From the NCBI GenBank assembly GCA_963978545.1, contig OZ021727.1, positions 17,062,743 to 17,126,742 of the forward strand: a DNA stretch of 64,000 nt, written 5' to 3'. The DNA is from Linyphia triangularis. Its lineage: Eukaryota; Arthropoda; Arachnida; Araneae; Linyphiidae. Made by a program: the position numbers and the translations under genes. Shown here one piece after another: positions 49,701 through 55,493 of this stretch; positions within the stretch are counted from its first letter, which is position 1; each line of letters starts with the position of its first letter. The notes beneath the pieces are model-generated. The model did not search any database. It saw nothing but the letters and a program-made list of their open reading frames with translations, and was not told the origin of the DNA.

Positions 49701-52700
49701 AGAAATTGATTGACAGGTATGTCAGAGATGAGGTTCTAAAAGCTAAACCCTTATCGAGATTTCAACATACATATCAACCTGGGAAATCTACAGAGACTGC
49801 CACCTTGTTACGGTACTAGATGGGGCAGTCAATGGAAAAGAAATAGCCATGGCGACCTTTCTGGATATTGAAGGGGCTTTTGATAGAGTTCCAACGAATG
49901 TAATCAACAATGCCCTTCTCAAAAGAAATGTTAATTCAAGCGTATATGTACCTGGATTAAAAATATGCTTGAAACCAGATTGGCTCAAGCCTCCCTTCTG
50001 GGAGACTCGCTCACGGTGGAGAATTGTAAAGGATGCCCACAAGGAGGAGTTTTGTCACCACTACTAAGGAGTCTGGTGGTTGACGAACTCTTAAACAGGA
50101 TTAATTTTTTGGGCCTGCATTGTCTAGGCTATGCTGATGACATAACACTGGTCATAAGAGGTAAATTCCAGAATACTGTAACTGACCTAATGAGCACTGC
50201 TCTAAAAAAGGTAGAAAAATGGTGCAAAGAGGTAGGATTGTCGGTTAACCCCAACAAGACCAACCTAACAGTGTTCACTAGGAAAAGAATACTCGATATG
50301 CAAACCATAAAATTCTTTAGGAAACCACTTGCATATTCAGATGAGGTTAAGTATTTAGGGGTTATCTTTGATAAAACCTTGACATGGAAGCCTCATCTCC
50401 AATATTGCACTAACAAAGCCAAACGAGTGTTTTGGGCCTGCAGACGTGCTATTGGAAACAACTGGGGCTTGTCACCAAAAATGGTACTCTGGATATATAC
50501 AGGAGTGATTACTCCAATGATATCTTATGGGGCCATTGCCTGGGGAAATAGAACCCATAATGAAACTGTGAAAAAAGAACTCACTAGTTTACAAAGAATG
50601 GCAACCATTGCAATTACAAATGCAATGAGAACTACTCCCTCACAGAGTCTTGAAATTCTCCTAGATTTTCTACCACTACACAAACAAGTGGAATTAGAGG
50701 CTGTTTTGTGTTCACGACGGCTAAAACTCATGGGTTTATGGAAAACATCCTATGAATTACCTTTGTTTAAAAATATTCAGACACAGGTAAAAGAACATCC
50801 CTGTCTAACTATGAGTTCTGACTGGATGTTAAAGCAATATTACTTTAGAGCCAAATACAATATCATCTTCCCGTCCAGAGAGAACTGGAGATTTCCCTCC
50901 AATCTGACTAGGAGAGGAGATGAAATTTGGTATACAGATGGTTCAAAGACATCTCATGGCACTGGCTCAGGTGTCTTCTGTCCTAACAGAAAAATAAAGC
51001 TATCTTTCTCTCTGGGCAAGTTGGCTACTGTATTTCAGGCTGAGGTTCTTGCAATTACGGCATGTGCCTACAATTACCTAGATAGAGGAGTTGTTAAGAA
51101 GGTCATAAAGATTTTCTCTGACAGCCAGGCTACACTAATGGCTTTAAAGAGTCACTGCTTTACCTCTAAAGCAGTGTGGGAATGCCACAATGCACTTGTA
51201 AACCTAGCTGAGGGTAACAAGGTTTCTCTTCTCTGGGTCCCTGGTCACTGTGACATTGAAGGTAATGAAATGGCAGACCAATTAGCTAAACAAGGATCTA
51301 AATTATCCTTTATTGGTCCAGAACCTGTTTTGGGTCTGCCCCACAATGCGGTCAGGAAAACTATCAAAAGCTTTTTATTGACTGAATCCTATCAAGCATG
51401 GCTTGAATCTAAAAATCAAAGACAAGCCAAAGAGCTCAATCAACAGTCACCCTGGAATAGATCGAGGAGCTAGTAAAATTGAGCAGAAAAGAGATCAAGG
51501 TTGCTGTAGGCCTTTTAACTGGACACTGCACCTTAAATAGACATCTTAATCTGATAAGTGTTATAGATGACCCACTATGCAGAGGCTGTCGTATGACAGA
51601 GGAGAGCTCTACACATGTGCTATGCAATTGTGACTACTACTCTGCCCAAAGATTTGAACATCTAGGATACCATTGTATCGACCCCTGGGAATTGTCAAAT
51701 GTTCCAATCAGGTCTATACTGAAATTTATTTCAGCAACCGGTCTTCTTTAGATCAAATAGGGGGTTTCAGTACAATAGACTTCAGTCGCGGTGCTGGTAC
51801 TCGATAGAGTCACCCCCATTCACAAGTCAAAAGTCATAGGGTATAATTTCTTAAGATTTCATTTTAACACTTATTTTCATATCAAGAAAGTCATATCTGT
51901 TTGTCCATCTGATGACTGTGTGGTTAGTTCTCTGGCCACGCATACCAAAGGTGCCGGGTTCGAAACACGGATAAGGCATGAATATTCATTGTGGTTCAGA
52001 ATCCGCTTTAAGGTGAAGGTCCCGGTCTGATTAGCCGTCATTGTACATAAAAAGAGGTCGTTGAGCACATAAACCAACCAACTTATTTGTTTAAAAATGA
52101 AAATAGGTATTTGAAATAATTTGTCATCTTGAGGAAATACATTTGCTTAAAAATGAAATTTTAGTCAGAATATTAGGTACCAGCGCTTTACAATTTTTAA
52201 ATTCCTTTTATTCAAAGTTGAAATAAAGTTTTTGTGTTATAATTTAGTGTTTGTATTTATGTAACGTTTATTCTTAAATACATACTGTTTTAATGTATTG
52301 CTTATTATGGCATTGAAATTATTTCAGGTATGTTAGTATATGAATATATTTCAGAGAATTTTCAACCTGAATAATCTATTATAAAAGGTTTGAATACTAT
52401 TAGTATTAAAAAAAATCCAGTTATAATTTCAAGAATATGCCGCAATTTTAATTTAAATCCCACTTTCGGTGCTTTTACTTTATGAAATTAAATGTTGTAC
52501 CTGAATATTCTACAATTAAACAGCTTAACATATTCAAACATTTAATAACTAACTACATAATATTTTATTGAAATTACCAGAGATGTTTCATTACATCTGA
52601 GGATTGCGGACTATGGTAGACAGCCTTCGTGTTTTCATCCATCGCTTAGCGTGATGTCATCAAACTTAGGACCGGGCCCTATACAGAGTATAGAGTGTTG

Positions 52701-53969
52701 GATTCCCGCGGTCCCGGTGAAAGAGACCAGTTGACCGACAGCTAACTATGGGTTTGTCGGAAAAATACATCAAGGAGATTCTGTTGGAAAGGAACTTGGT
52801 TTTCGAACAGCCATTTGTCTCTCTTGTAGGTGTTGTTTTGTTGTTAATAATTTACTTATTATGCCGATTTTTATTAATTACTTTAGTATTCCTTACGTTT
52901 TTAGACATCATTTATTATTAACAGTCATTTTAACTGCCATCTTGTTTATTTCGAATCACACGCCATCTTGTGGATTTGAAATCTACAGCATGATGAATTG
53001 GCACCATAAGTCATTTTTTAAAAAAAGTGATTTTGAGAGTGAGATTCCACAAACGACTGCCCGAAATAGGTAGGGGTATTTTTTTTAGGTTCAATTGGCC
53101 GCAAACGAAAGAGGTCGCAATTTTTCTTTTTAGAGCATGAAGCGCGCACACACCTTAGTTTTTAGCAAGTGATTAAAAATATACATATTCTGGAAGGGGT
53201 TACATATTTGTCATTAATGTAAAAGTTTAATGAAATTTTACCCCTTATAAATTATCTGATTTATATTTTAATTGCTTTTTATTAAATTTTAATTGCTTAA
53301 ACTAGTTTTCAACTATCGTTTAAAATTAAATTTAAATTCCTTAACCTTTTTTTTTTTAATTATCGTTTGCAACTTCATTGCCTTTAAATTTTCGCTGATA
53401 CCGAATAAACTTAAGCAAATCATTTTAATTTCTTCCTTGGATGTACGTTTTTAATATAAATGTAATTGAAATGAAAAGCAAAAACACTTAATCTTACTAC
53501 AACTTGCATCGTAACCACAGCACAACGGTTTTGGCATTGGACTTCCAATCTTCCTATACCACAAATCATGGAGCAGGTTCGATTGTCAATTTTTTATTTT
53601 AGAATTCCGAATTGGCGACATTTTAGCCTTGTCGCTAACTTTTCAAAAGCGCACCAAACCACAAACGTAAACTAGGAATTTACCAAAATTGCATCCAATT
53701 TCCAAATATCCTAGTGACGATGATTGGGTTCGGTACAACATCAACAAAATATAATTTTGACAACTCCACAGATTTACTAAAACTACACTTGAAAGATTCA
53801 AACATAATGAATTAAAAACATTTATAACAAAGTTTCTGATCTACATTAGAAAAAAACTGGCCATTCAAGCATGAAGAAACAGAACAAAAACATCAATTAT
53901 ATTTAAAGAACAGTGCAAAATGAATTTTCAACGAACCTGTTCCTCTTCCGTTGTCAAAGCCATAGTCAT
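16832..53969 (-). CDS. PTPN9: PTPN9/PTP-MEG2-type protein tyrosine phosphatase, complete 12-exon coding gene
   Basis: This gene encodes a cytoplasmic tyrosine phosphatase with an N-terminal CRAL-TRIO (Sec14-like) lipid-binding domain. In animals studied, the family acts on secretory-vesicle membranes and dephosphorylates receptors and NSF. Twelve exons with GT/AG borders and matching phases give 1977 nt, 658 residues; human PTPN9 has 593. Residues ~1-90 form the CRAL-TRIO N-part ([17 protein letters not shown]), ~90-230 the lipid-binding fold ([29 protein letters not shown]), ~250-345 a Ser-rich linker longer than in vertebrates, and ~375-640 the phosphatase. The phosphatase shows KNRYSDV (Tyr394), [22 protein letters not shown] (Asp531), [10 protein letters not shown] (Cys576, Arg582) and QMPDQY (Gln620, Gln624). 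All catalytic residues are present. The C-terminus ends in an acidic DSDSDSE tail. Intron 1 is 16.5 kb. The identification is firm; upstream UTR exons are unknown. Confidence 0.93.
17423..17708 (+). mobile_element. DNA transposon family C, copy C2, 286 bp
   Basis: The element starts TAGGGGGTGCAGTGAG (C to T at the first base of the family's CAGGGG end) and ends GGACCCCCTG. It is flanked by a perfect 6-bp duplication TATTAA (17417..17422, 17709..17714). It has lost about 150 bp of the interior compared with C3-C5. Confidence 0.8.
17874..20788 (+). mobile_element. DNA transposon family B, 2915 bp, non-autonomous
   Basis: It has perfect 15-bp inverted ends (CAGGGTGTCCACAGA and TCTGTGGACACCCTG) and a perfect 5-bp duplication CTGGG (17869..17873, 20789..20793). 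Next to both ends are 'ttccctgat' repeats. The interior (about 18900..20510) holds two ~1-kb related blocks (e.g. 'gtcagactt...aattgtaatgcag' at 19145 and 20136). It also has many dispersed 'acgtaaat...cggcgata' phrases. There is no transposase ORF. Confidence 0.85.
20545..20572 (+). repeat. Poly(T) run, 28 nt, inside family B element
   Basis: Uninterrupted T run followed by more T-rich sequence. Confidence 0.9.
21207..21414 (-). CDS. PTPN9: PTPN9 exon 11 (catalytic loop)
   Basis: It follows a gttccag acceptor and encodes residues 515-583 plus 1 nt. It contains [11 protein letters not shown] (general acid Asp531) and [11 protein letters not shown] (Cys576, Arg582), and ends ACA G|gtagga. Between them is a variable loop, [14 protein letters not shown], where human PTPN9 also has an insertion. 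Confidence 0.95.
21415..23992 (-). other. PTPN9: PTPN9 intron 10
   Basis: The intron is 2578 bp. It contains the SINE at 21563; the rest is AT-rich with no recognisable feature. Confidence 0.85.
21563..21739 (+). mobile_element. tRNA-derived SINE, family 1, copy 2
   Basis: It has a tRNA-like head with a perfect B box (GGTTCGAGTCC) and the same body as the copy at 2524. It is flanked by a perfect 13-bp duplication ACAAAAGTTATTT (21550..21562, 21740..21752). It is antisense to PTPN9. Confidence 0.9.
23993..24222 (-). CDS. PTPN9: PTPN9 exon 10
   Basis: It follows an aactatag acceptor, begins GC to complete Gly438, and encodes residues 439-514. It contains [17 protein letters not shown] and KCGQYWP (phosphatase core strands), and ends TCT AAG|gtaagc in phase 0. 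Confidence 0.94.
24223..25122 (-). other. PTPN9: PTPN9 intron 9
   Basis: The intron is 900 bp, AT-rich, with a 29-nt poly(A) run at 24614..24642. No element ends were seen. Confidence 0.85.
25123..25283 (-). CDS. PTPN9: PTPN9 exon 9
   Basis: It follows a ccttgcag acceptor, begins with G (completing Arg384), and encodes residues 385-437. It holds the phosphotyrosine-loop motif [11 protein letters not shown] and [18 protein letters not shown], and ends ACA CAA G|gtaatt. Confidence 0.94.
25284..27126 (-). other. PTPN9: PTPN9 intron 8
   Basis: The intron is 1843 bp and contains a 29-nt poly(T) run (25672..25700) and a short AT/CA microsatellite (about 26834..26852). Nothing else was identified. 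Confidence 0.8.
27127..27386 (-). CDS. PTPN9: PTPN9 exon 8 (linker and start of phosphatase region)
   Basis: It follows a ctctttcag acceptor and encodes residues 298-383 plus 2 nt. It opens with a Ser/Gly-rich linker ([20 protein letters not shown]), then [25 protein letters not shown]. That matches the PTPN9 stretch before the catalytic core (IQELVDYVN...YEEYEDIR in human). It ends TCC AG|gtaggt. Confidence 0.9.
27455..27915 (+). mobile_element. DNA transposon family C, copy C3, 461 bp
   Basis: It starts CAGAGGGTGCAGTGAG and ends GGGGACCCCTG. It is flanked by cgagtt (27449..27454) and caagtt (27916..27921), a 6-bp duplication with one mismatch. It contains 'attttaggg' repeats and has no transposase. 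Confidence 0.8.
28818..29261 (+). mobile_element. DNA transposon family C, copy C4, 444 bp, next to a splice donor
   Basis: It starts CAGAAGGCACAGTGAG and ends GACCATTG. It is flanked by a perfect 6-bp CAAAAC (28812..28817, 29262..29267); the identity extends to 8 bp, so the border is uncertain by 2 nt. Its right end lies 10 nt from the exon 7 border at 29272. Confidence 0.8.
29272..29553 (-). CDS. PTPN9: PTPN9 exon 7 (end of CRAL-TRIO, Ser-rich linker)
   Basis: It follows a ttctccag acceptor and encodes residues 204-297 in phase 0. [24 protein letters not shown] closes the CRAL-TRIO fold (human: TSEVTQHLPRECLPENLGG). After that come a Ser/Thr/Pro-rich stretch ([14 protein letters not shown]) and [13 protein letters not shown], which are much longer than in vertebrates and probably disordered. 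Confidence 0.9.
29554..31250 (-). other. PTPN9: PTPN9 intron 6
   Basis: The intron is 1697 bp and contains copy C5; an A run lies at 31204..31220. Confidence 0.85.
30220..30694 (+). mobile_element. DNA transposon family C, copy C5, 475 bp
   Basis: It starts CAGGGGACACAGCGAG and ends GTAGCCCCTG, the best-preserved CAGGGG ends in the window. The flanks cacatc / caaacc agree at 4 of 6 positions, so the duplication is eroded or absent. Confidence 0.75.
31251..31361 (-). CDS. PTPN9: PTPN9 exon 6
   Basis: It follows a ttctgtag acceptor and has 37 codons in phase 0 (residues 167-203). [20 protein letters not shown] matches the CRAL-TRIO segment [18 protein letters not shown] of human PTPN9. It ends GAT AGG|gtaagt. 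Confidence 0.94.
31570..32916 (+). mobile_element. DNA transposon family E, 1347 bp, non-autonomous
   Basis: It has perfect 15-bp inverted ends (CAGAGTTCATCCTAG / CTAGGATGAACTCTG) and a perfect 7-bp duplication TAATAGT (31563..31569, 32917..32923). Near both ends are 'agggcag' and 'gggcgctattttt' phrases; on the right these form a 31-bp minisatellite. The overlapping ORFs near 32573..32984 arise from this minisatellite and encode no known domain. Confidence 0.85.
32802..32890 (+). repeat. 31-bp minisatellite inside family E element
   Basis: The unit 'gaaaaagggcaggaagggcg' plus 'ctatttttata' occurs twice in full and once in part. Confidence 0.8.
33779..33884 (-). CDS. PTPN9: PTPN9 exon 5
   Basis: It follows a T-rich tract and a taaag acceptor, begins with C (completing Ser131), and encodes residues 132-166. 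[14 protein letters not shown] aligns with FETQRNGLVFIYDM of human PTPN9. It ends TTG AAG|gtaagc. Confidence 0.93.
34148..34522 (+). mobile_element. DNA transposon family F, 375 bp, non-autonomous
   Basis: It has perfect 11-bp inverted ends (CAGGGGTCTAT / ATAGACCCCTG) and a perfect 5-bp duplication GTTAG (34143..34147, 34523..34527). The right half is built from about four ~37-bp units, 'ggaattttgtgaagggtcc' plus spacer. Confidence 0.8.
35880..36118 (+). repeat. Repeat family G, copy 3 (empty site for the 1454 MITE)
   Basis: It shares long strings with 1302..1453 and 1599..1615. It contains the uninterrupted 'cgaagttaatataaagg', where the copy at 1302 carries the TTAA MITE. Confidence 0.65.
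36299..36423 (-). CDS. PTPN9: PTPN9 exon 4
   Basis: It follows a cttctttcag acceptor and encodes residues 90-130 plus 2 nt. [20 protein letters not shown] aligns with VRDPTGASIALFTARLHHP of human PTPN9. It ends GAA AG|gtaata. Confidence 0.93.
36424..36532 (-). other. PTPN9: PTPN9 intron 3, short (109 bp)
   Basis: The only intron in the gene under 700 bp. GT and AG borders are clear, and no repeat is present. Confidence 0.9.
36533..36622 (-). CDS. PTPN9: PTPN9 exon 3
   Basis: It follows a tgtgattag acceptor and has 30 codons in phase 0 (residues 60-89). [20 protein letters not shown] and [10 protein letters not shown] align with TRRKEGIVKLKPHEEPLRSE and ILSGKFTIL of human PTPN9. It ends ATT TTA|gtaagt. 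Confidence 0.93.
36623..37330 (-). other. PTPN9: PTPN9 intron 2
   Basis: The intron is 708 bp, AT-rich, with no recognisable element. Confidence 0.85.
37331..37474 (-). CDS. PTPN9: PTPN9 exon 2
   Basis: It follows an aattttag acceptor and has 48 codons in phase 0 (residues 12-59). [13 protein letters not shown], then [20 protein letters not shown], the CRAL-TRIO N-terminal segment (human SPLSWNVAVKFLMARKFD). The internal Met at 37450 is not the start, because the frame and homology continue upstream to exon 1. Confidence 0.94.
38918..39790 (+). mobile_element. DNA transposon family D, ~870 bp, related to family A
   Basis: The left end CAGGATTGCCACTCAAAATG resembles family A's CAGGGTTCCCACTCAAATTA. 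The right end GTGGCAACCCTA is its imperfect inverse. AAGCA lies at 38913..38917 and again at 39791..39795, a probable 5-bp duplication with one base of slippage. The right part contains 'ttccctga' phrases like family B. Confidence 0.6.
40007..40025 (+). repeat. GA microsatellite
   Basis: Short (AG)n run, about nine units. Confidence 0.8.
41606..41985 (-). repeat. Pair of tRNA-like heads in tandem (SINE family 3)
   Basis: Two ~65-bp segments (41610..41675 and 41920..41985) share 'cctagatccgtagacaggc...ttctaaccacta' with few changes. On the minus strand the second has an A-box region (TAGTGGTTAGAATGCC) and a perfect B box (GGTTCGACTCC). A ~240-bp non-tRNA body separates them. They are tRNA-derived repeats, not functional tRNA genes. 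Confidence 0.6.
43330..44465 (+). pseudogene. DDE-like transposase pseudogene, main part
   Basis: Pieces in several frames form one protein in order. A Cys-rich N-part ([19 protein letters not shown], then [16 protein letters not shown]) is followed by an in-frame TAA at 43670. Then come [79 protein letters not shown] and a tail to ASCFCNG. The order D (HIDF), D (FSDS), E (FEAGHGKG) suggests a DDE/RNase-H-fold transposase. I recall similar uncharacterised proteins in cnidarians and arthropods, but cannot name a superfamily. At least one stop and three frameshifts make it dead. The open frames at 43433 and 44011 are parts of it or shadows. Confidence 0.6.
44675..45044. repeat. Large foldback (inverted repeat, ~170-bp arms) with G23 run
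   Basis: The left arm 44675..44851 and right arm 44875..45044 are near-perfect reverse complements around a 23-nt loop. The main differences are a one-base indel near the outer edge, a short mismatch near 44708/44998, and the G run. The left arm has 23 G (44815..44837) where the right arm has only 6 C. A ~70-bp piece of the right arm is repeated just outside it (45027..45095). Confidence 0.85.
45240..45685 (+). mobile_element. SINE or LINE tail with B box and RTE-like 3' end
   Basis: A B-box-like GGTTCGATTCCGG lies at 45349. A repeated ~45-bp phrase 'aaatcactaatcctgaagatcctggtaaggat' / 'aaatcgctaatcctgattatcctagtaaggat' flanks the middle. The 3' part ('atgccaaatttcgagttaat' and on to 'acatacatacgtctgaagc') is typical of RTE-type 3' UTRs. 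The borders are approximate. Confidence 0.5.
45720..45910 (+). pseudogene. DDE-like transposase pseudogene, C-terminal piece
   Basis: One frame reads [19 protein letters not shown], then [19 protein letters not shown]. This fits the C-terminal end of the protein whose main part lies at 43330..44465. The two are separated by the foldback and SINE insertions. The assignment rests on order and character of the sequence, so it is weaker than the main part. Confidence 0.4.
47200..48088 (+). pseudogene. LINE ORF1 (gag-like), 5'-truncated, one premature stop
   Basis: The frame is open from the left border (no ATG near the start; TTG at 47204) to TAG at 48086. Residues 10-150 form a compact domain with no zinc knuckle visible (for example [20 protein letters not shown]). 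After it comes a Pro/Ser/Thr-rich tail. An in-frame TAA at 47771 breaks it. The local repeat 'gatgtggcccaacagccc' / 'ggtgtggtctaaaggccc' indicates CAA to TAA there. The product would be a nucleic-acid-binding ORF1 protein. I do not recognise the domain with certainty. Confidence 0.75.
48115..51751 (+). pseudogene. LINE ORF2 (endonuclease-RT-RNase H), four frameshifts
   Basis: The ATG at 48115 follows ORF1 by 26 nt. The endonuclease spans 48115..~48840: [21 protein letters not shown] and LSDHK carry the catalytic N, E, D/N and SDH residues. RT spans ~49400..50400: [24 protein letters not shown], motif [10 protein letters not shown], motif [13 protein letters not shown] and motif C YADD. RNase H spans 50930..51300: [21 protein letters not shown] and [12 protein letters not shown], with catalytic D, E, D, D. 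A C-terminal zinc motif ([16 protein letters not shown]) ends near 51751. Frame changes fall near 48840, 49800, 49945 and 51465, each consistent with small indels. All catalytic residues are intact, so inactivation is recent. Confidence 0.9.
51905..52080 (+). mobile_element. tRNA-derived SINE, family 4
   Basis: The head has 'tgactgtgtggttagttctc' and a B-box-like GGTTCGAAACA. A ~100-bp body ends 'cataaaccaaccaac'. It lies just 3' of the LINE and may be a separate insertion. No duplication was identified. Confidence 0.55.
52748..52921 (+). CDS. Small ORF (57 aa) with hydrophobic C-terminal half, or a first exon
   Basis: ATG at 52748 (context aactATGG) begins [19 protein letters not shown], a charged N-terminal half. 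The frame then runs into about 28 mostly hydrophobic residues ([16 protein letters not shown] and following) before TAA at 52919. A single membrane segment with the N-terminus outside the bilayer is predicted. A possible donor (GTAG|gtgttg) at 52829/52830 would instead make residues 1-27 a first exon. The ~130 bp upstream is distinctly GC-rich for this window, like a 5' UTR. It is antisense within PTPN9 intron 1. No family is recognised. Confidence 0.35.
   Translation: MGLSEKYIKEILLERNLVFEQPFVSLVGVVLLLIIYLLCRFLLITLVFLTFLDIIYY
53937..53969 (-). CDS. PTPN9: PTPN9 exon 1 (first coding exon)
   Basis: It encodes [11 protein letters not shown] and ends CAG|gttcgt. Joined to exon 2 it gives TEEEQAVQQF, aligned with human TPEEEQATKQF. 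The first ATG (53969) is used; the second, two codons in, is equally possible. It is too short to be visible by ORF length and was found by following phase and homology from exon 2. Confidence 0.85.
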
Positions 53970-54822
53970 TACCGGGTCAATAAGAATCATAATTTATAAA
54001 GTAGCCATGCTGTTATAAAGTGTTTAACATCAGTGCATTAATAAATAAAACGAATAATTAACAAAACATTTGACATCTATTTAGAAATCATAACAGATAT
54101 GCCATGATTGCTCAGCAGCCCGACAAAATCGTTGCCATTCTTGAAAATCGGCATAAAAATTATAAAAGAAAAATAGAGAAGTGGAAAGCCTCCGAAAAGA
54201 CGAACCACATATGTACCAGAATTTTTAATACAGTGCATTTATACACTAGGTGATTTAGAATGGCTCAAAATGTTTCTTAATTATTAATACAATTTCAATA
54301 GTAGAAAAGATGATGTCAATAAAGAAAACATGCATTGAAACATTTAGGCTTTAAATACTATGAATGGTTACGTCATAGTCTTTTACTTTCACCAAAAAGA
54401 GAAATTTCGTGTTGATAATTGGCTCAACGTTCAAATTTAATTTTAGAGATTTAATGCACTATCCTCTGAATTTTTCAGTAATTTCTATCAGTAATATATT
54501 TCTCTAAAAACTAAAACATATGTTCCAATCTAAGAAACTTAGTTAGTTTCTTAATCAGTTTTAAAATTTGGTCATAAAATGTAATTCTTATGGGAACAAT
54601 AATTAGGTGTCATTAATCAGTTTATAGAAAGTACCTTCCCTTCAAGTAAAGTTCTAAAATTTTAAGCATATGTGTATAAAAATGTGTGTGTCATGCCAAA
54701 TATCAACAATTTTTATAGTATCAACAACAATATTTCTGTTTTTTGAATTCCATTCGCTACTACCGCCACCCAGTTTCCCCCTACCACCGATAGCAAGACG
54801 CAAGACTCTATATTATATCGGA
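53970..54822 (-). other. PTPN9 5' flank
   Basis: AT-rich sequence upstream of the PTPN9 start codon. A possible acceptor (ataacag) about 40 nt before the ATG hints at an upstream non-coding exon, but no promoter motif stands out. Confidence 0.3.
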
Positions 54823-55486
54823 CTAGCTAAATACCCTTGCTTCGCTACGAAATTTTAAAATGTGCAATATTTTAGCTAGCTGTGAGGCCTCGCGTTGTGT
54901 AAATCTGTCATTCGTGTATAAGACCCAGTTTTTGGTGCTTCGCTCGCAGGAAGGTTCATTGCTAAGCAAAATCGAGCTCGCTTCGTTGGCTGAAAAGTTC
55001 ATGGACACATAAACACAGGCTTATTTCACTCGTTAAAAGGTTCATTGCTATGCAAGCATAGGCTCGCTTCGCTCTCTAAAAGGTTCATTGCTGCTAAGCA
55101 TAAGCTCGCTTTCCTCATTAAAATCTAATTGTTACGTAAAGACTTAATATTGGAAGCCTCTCCCATGTCAAGAAAAAAAAATTCTCCGTTAATACAATAA
55201 TACAACACCCCTTTAAGATTATTTTAAAACGTGTTTGTGGAAAGCAAAATTAGAAGCTAAAACTACCAATGTCGAAACTTTCAGAGATCTAGGCCTATTC
55301 AAAGTCGCTTTTTGTGAAAAAATTAATTGAAAAACAAAATGATATTTTAACATTCTTTTTGTCAGTCCAATTAAAATGCCAAAACTACTTGTGTTAAAAA
55401 TTTCAGAAATGTAGCCCAATTACAAACCATTTTGTAAAATATTTAATTAATTAAAAAAAAAAATTAAAATTTATATTCTGTTTTAC
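54823..55486 (-). mobile_element. Helitron-like element, 3' part, joined to satellite
   Basis: The reverse complement matches the right-hand part of the element at 7722..8762: the CTAG|T end (54826..54823), the GCGAAGCA-type hairpin region (with changes), the ~60-bp block and about 1.5 of the ~125-bp tandem units. Similarity stops at about 55486, in the middle of a unit, and the satellite begins. The 5' half of the element is missing. Confidence 0.65.
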
Positions 55487-55493
55487 TTTTTCT

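Larger units (their letters stand above)
47200..51836 (+). mobile_element. Non-LTR retrotransposon (LINE with EN, RT and RNase H), 4.6 kb
   Basis: It is flanked by a perfect 12-bp target-site duplication TAGGGTATAATT (47188..47199, 51837..51848). It carries an ORF1 and an ORF2 with apurinic endonuclease, reverse transcriptase, RNase H and a C-terminal CCHC motif, in the layout of the R1/LOA/I group. There is no 5' UTR: the frame of ORF1 is open right at the left border, so the copy is probably 5'-truncated. It lies in PTPN9 intron 1, antisense to the gene, and is clearly GC-richer than the surrounding intron. It is dead through one stop and four frameshifts. Confidence 0.92.
37475..53936 (-). 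other. PTPN9: PTPN9 intron 1 (16.5 kb, repeat-rich)
   Basis: The donor is CAG|gttcgt at 53936 and the acceptor is ttttag at 37476..37475. It contains family D, tRNA-like repeats, a fossil DDE-like element, a large foldback, a SINE/LINE tail, the 4.6-kb LINE (antisense to PTPN9) and a small plus-strand ORF. Stretches 37.5-38.9, 40.3-41.6 and 52.1-52.6 kb hold only AT-rich DNA and C runs (37638..37650, about 41070..41082). Confidence 0.85.
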
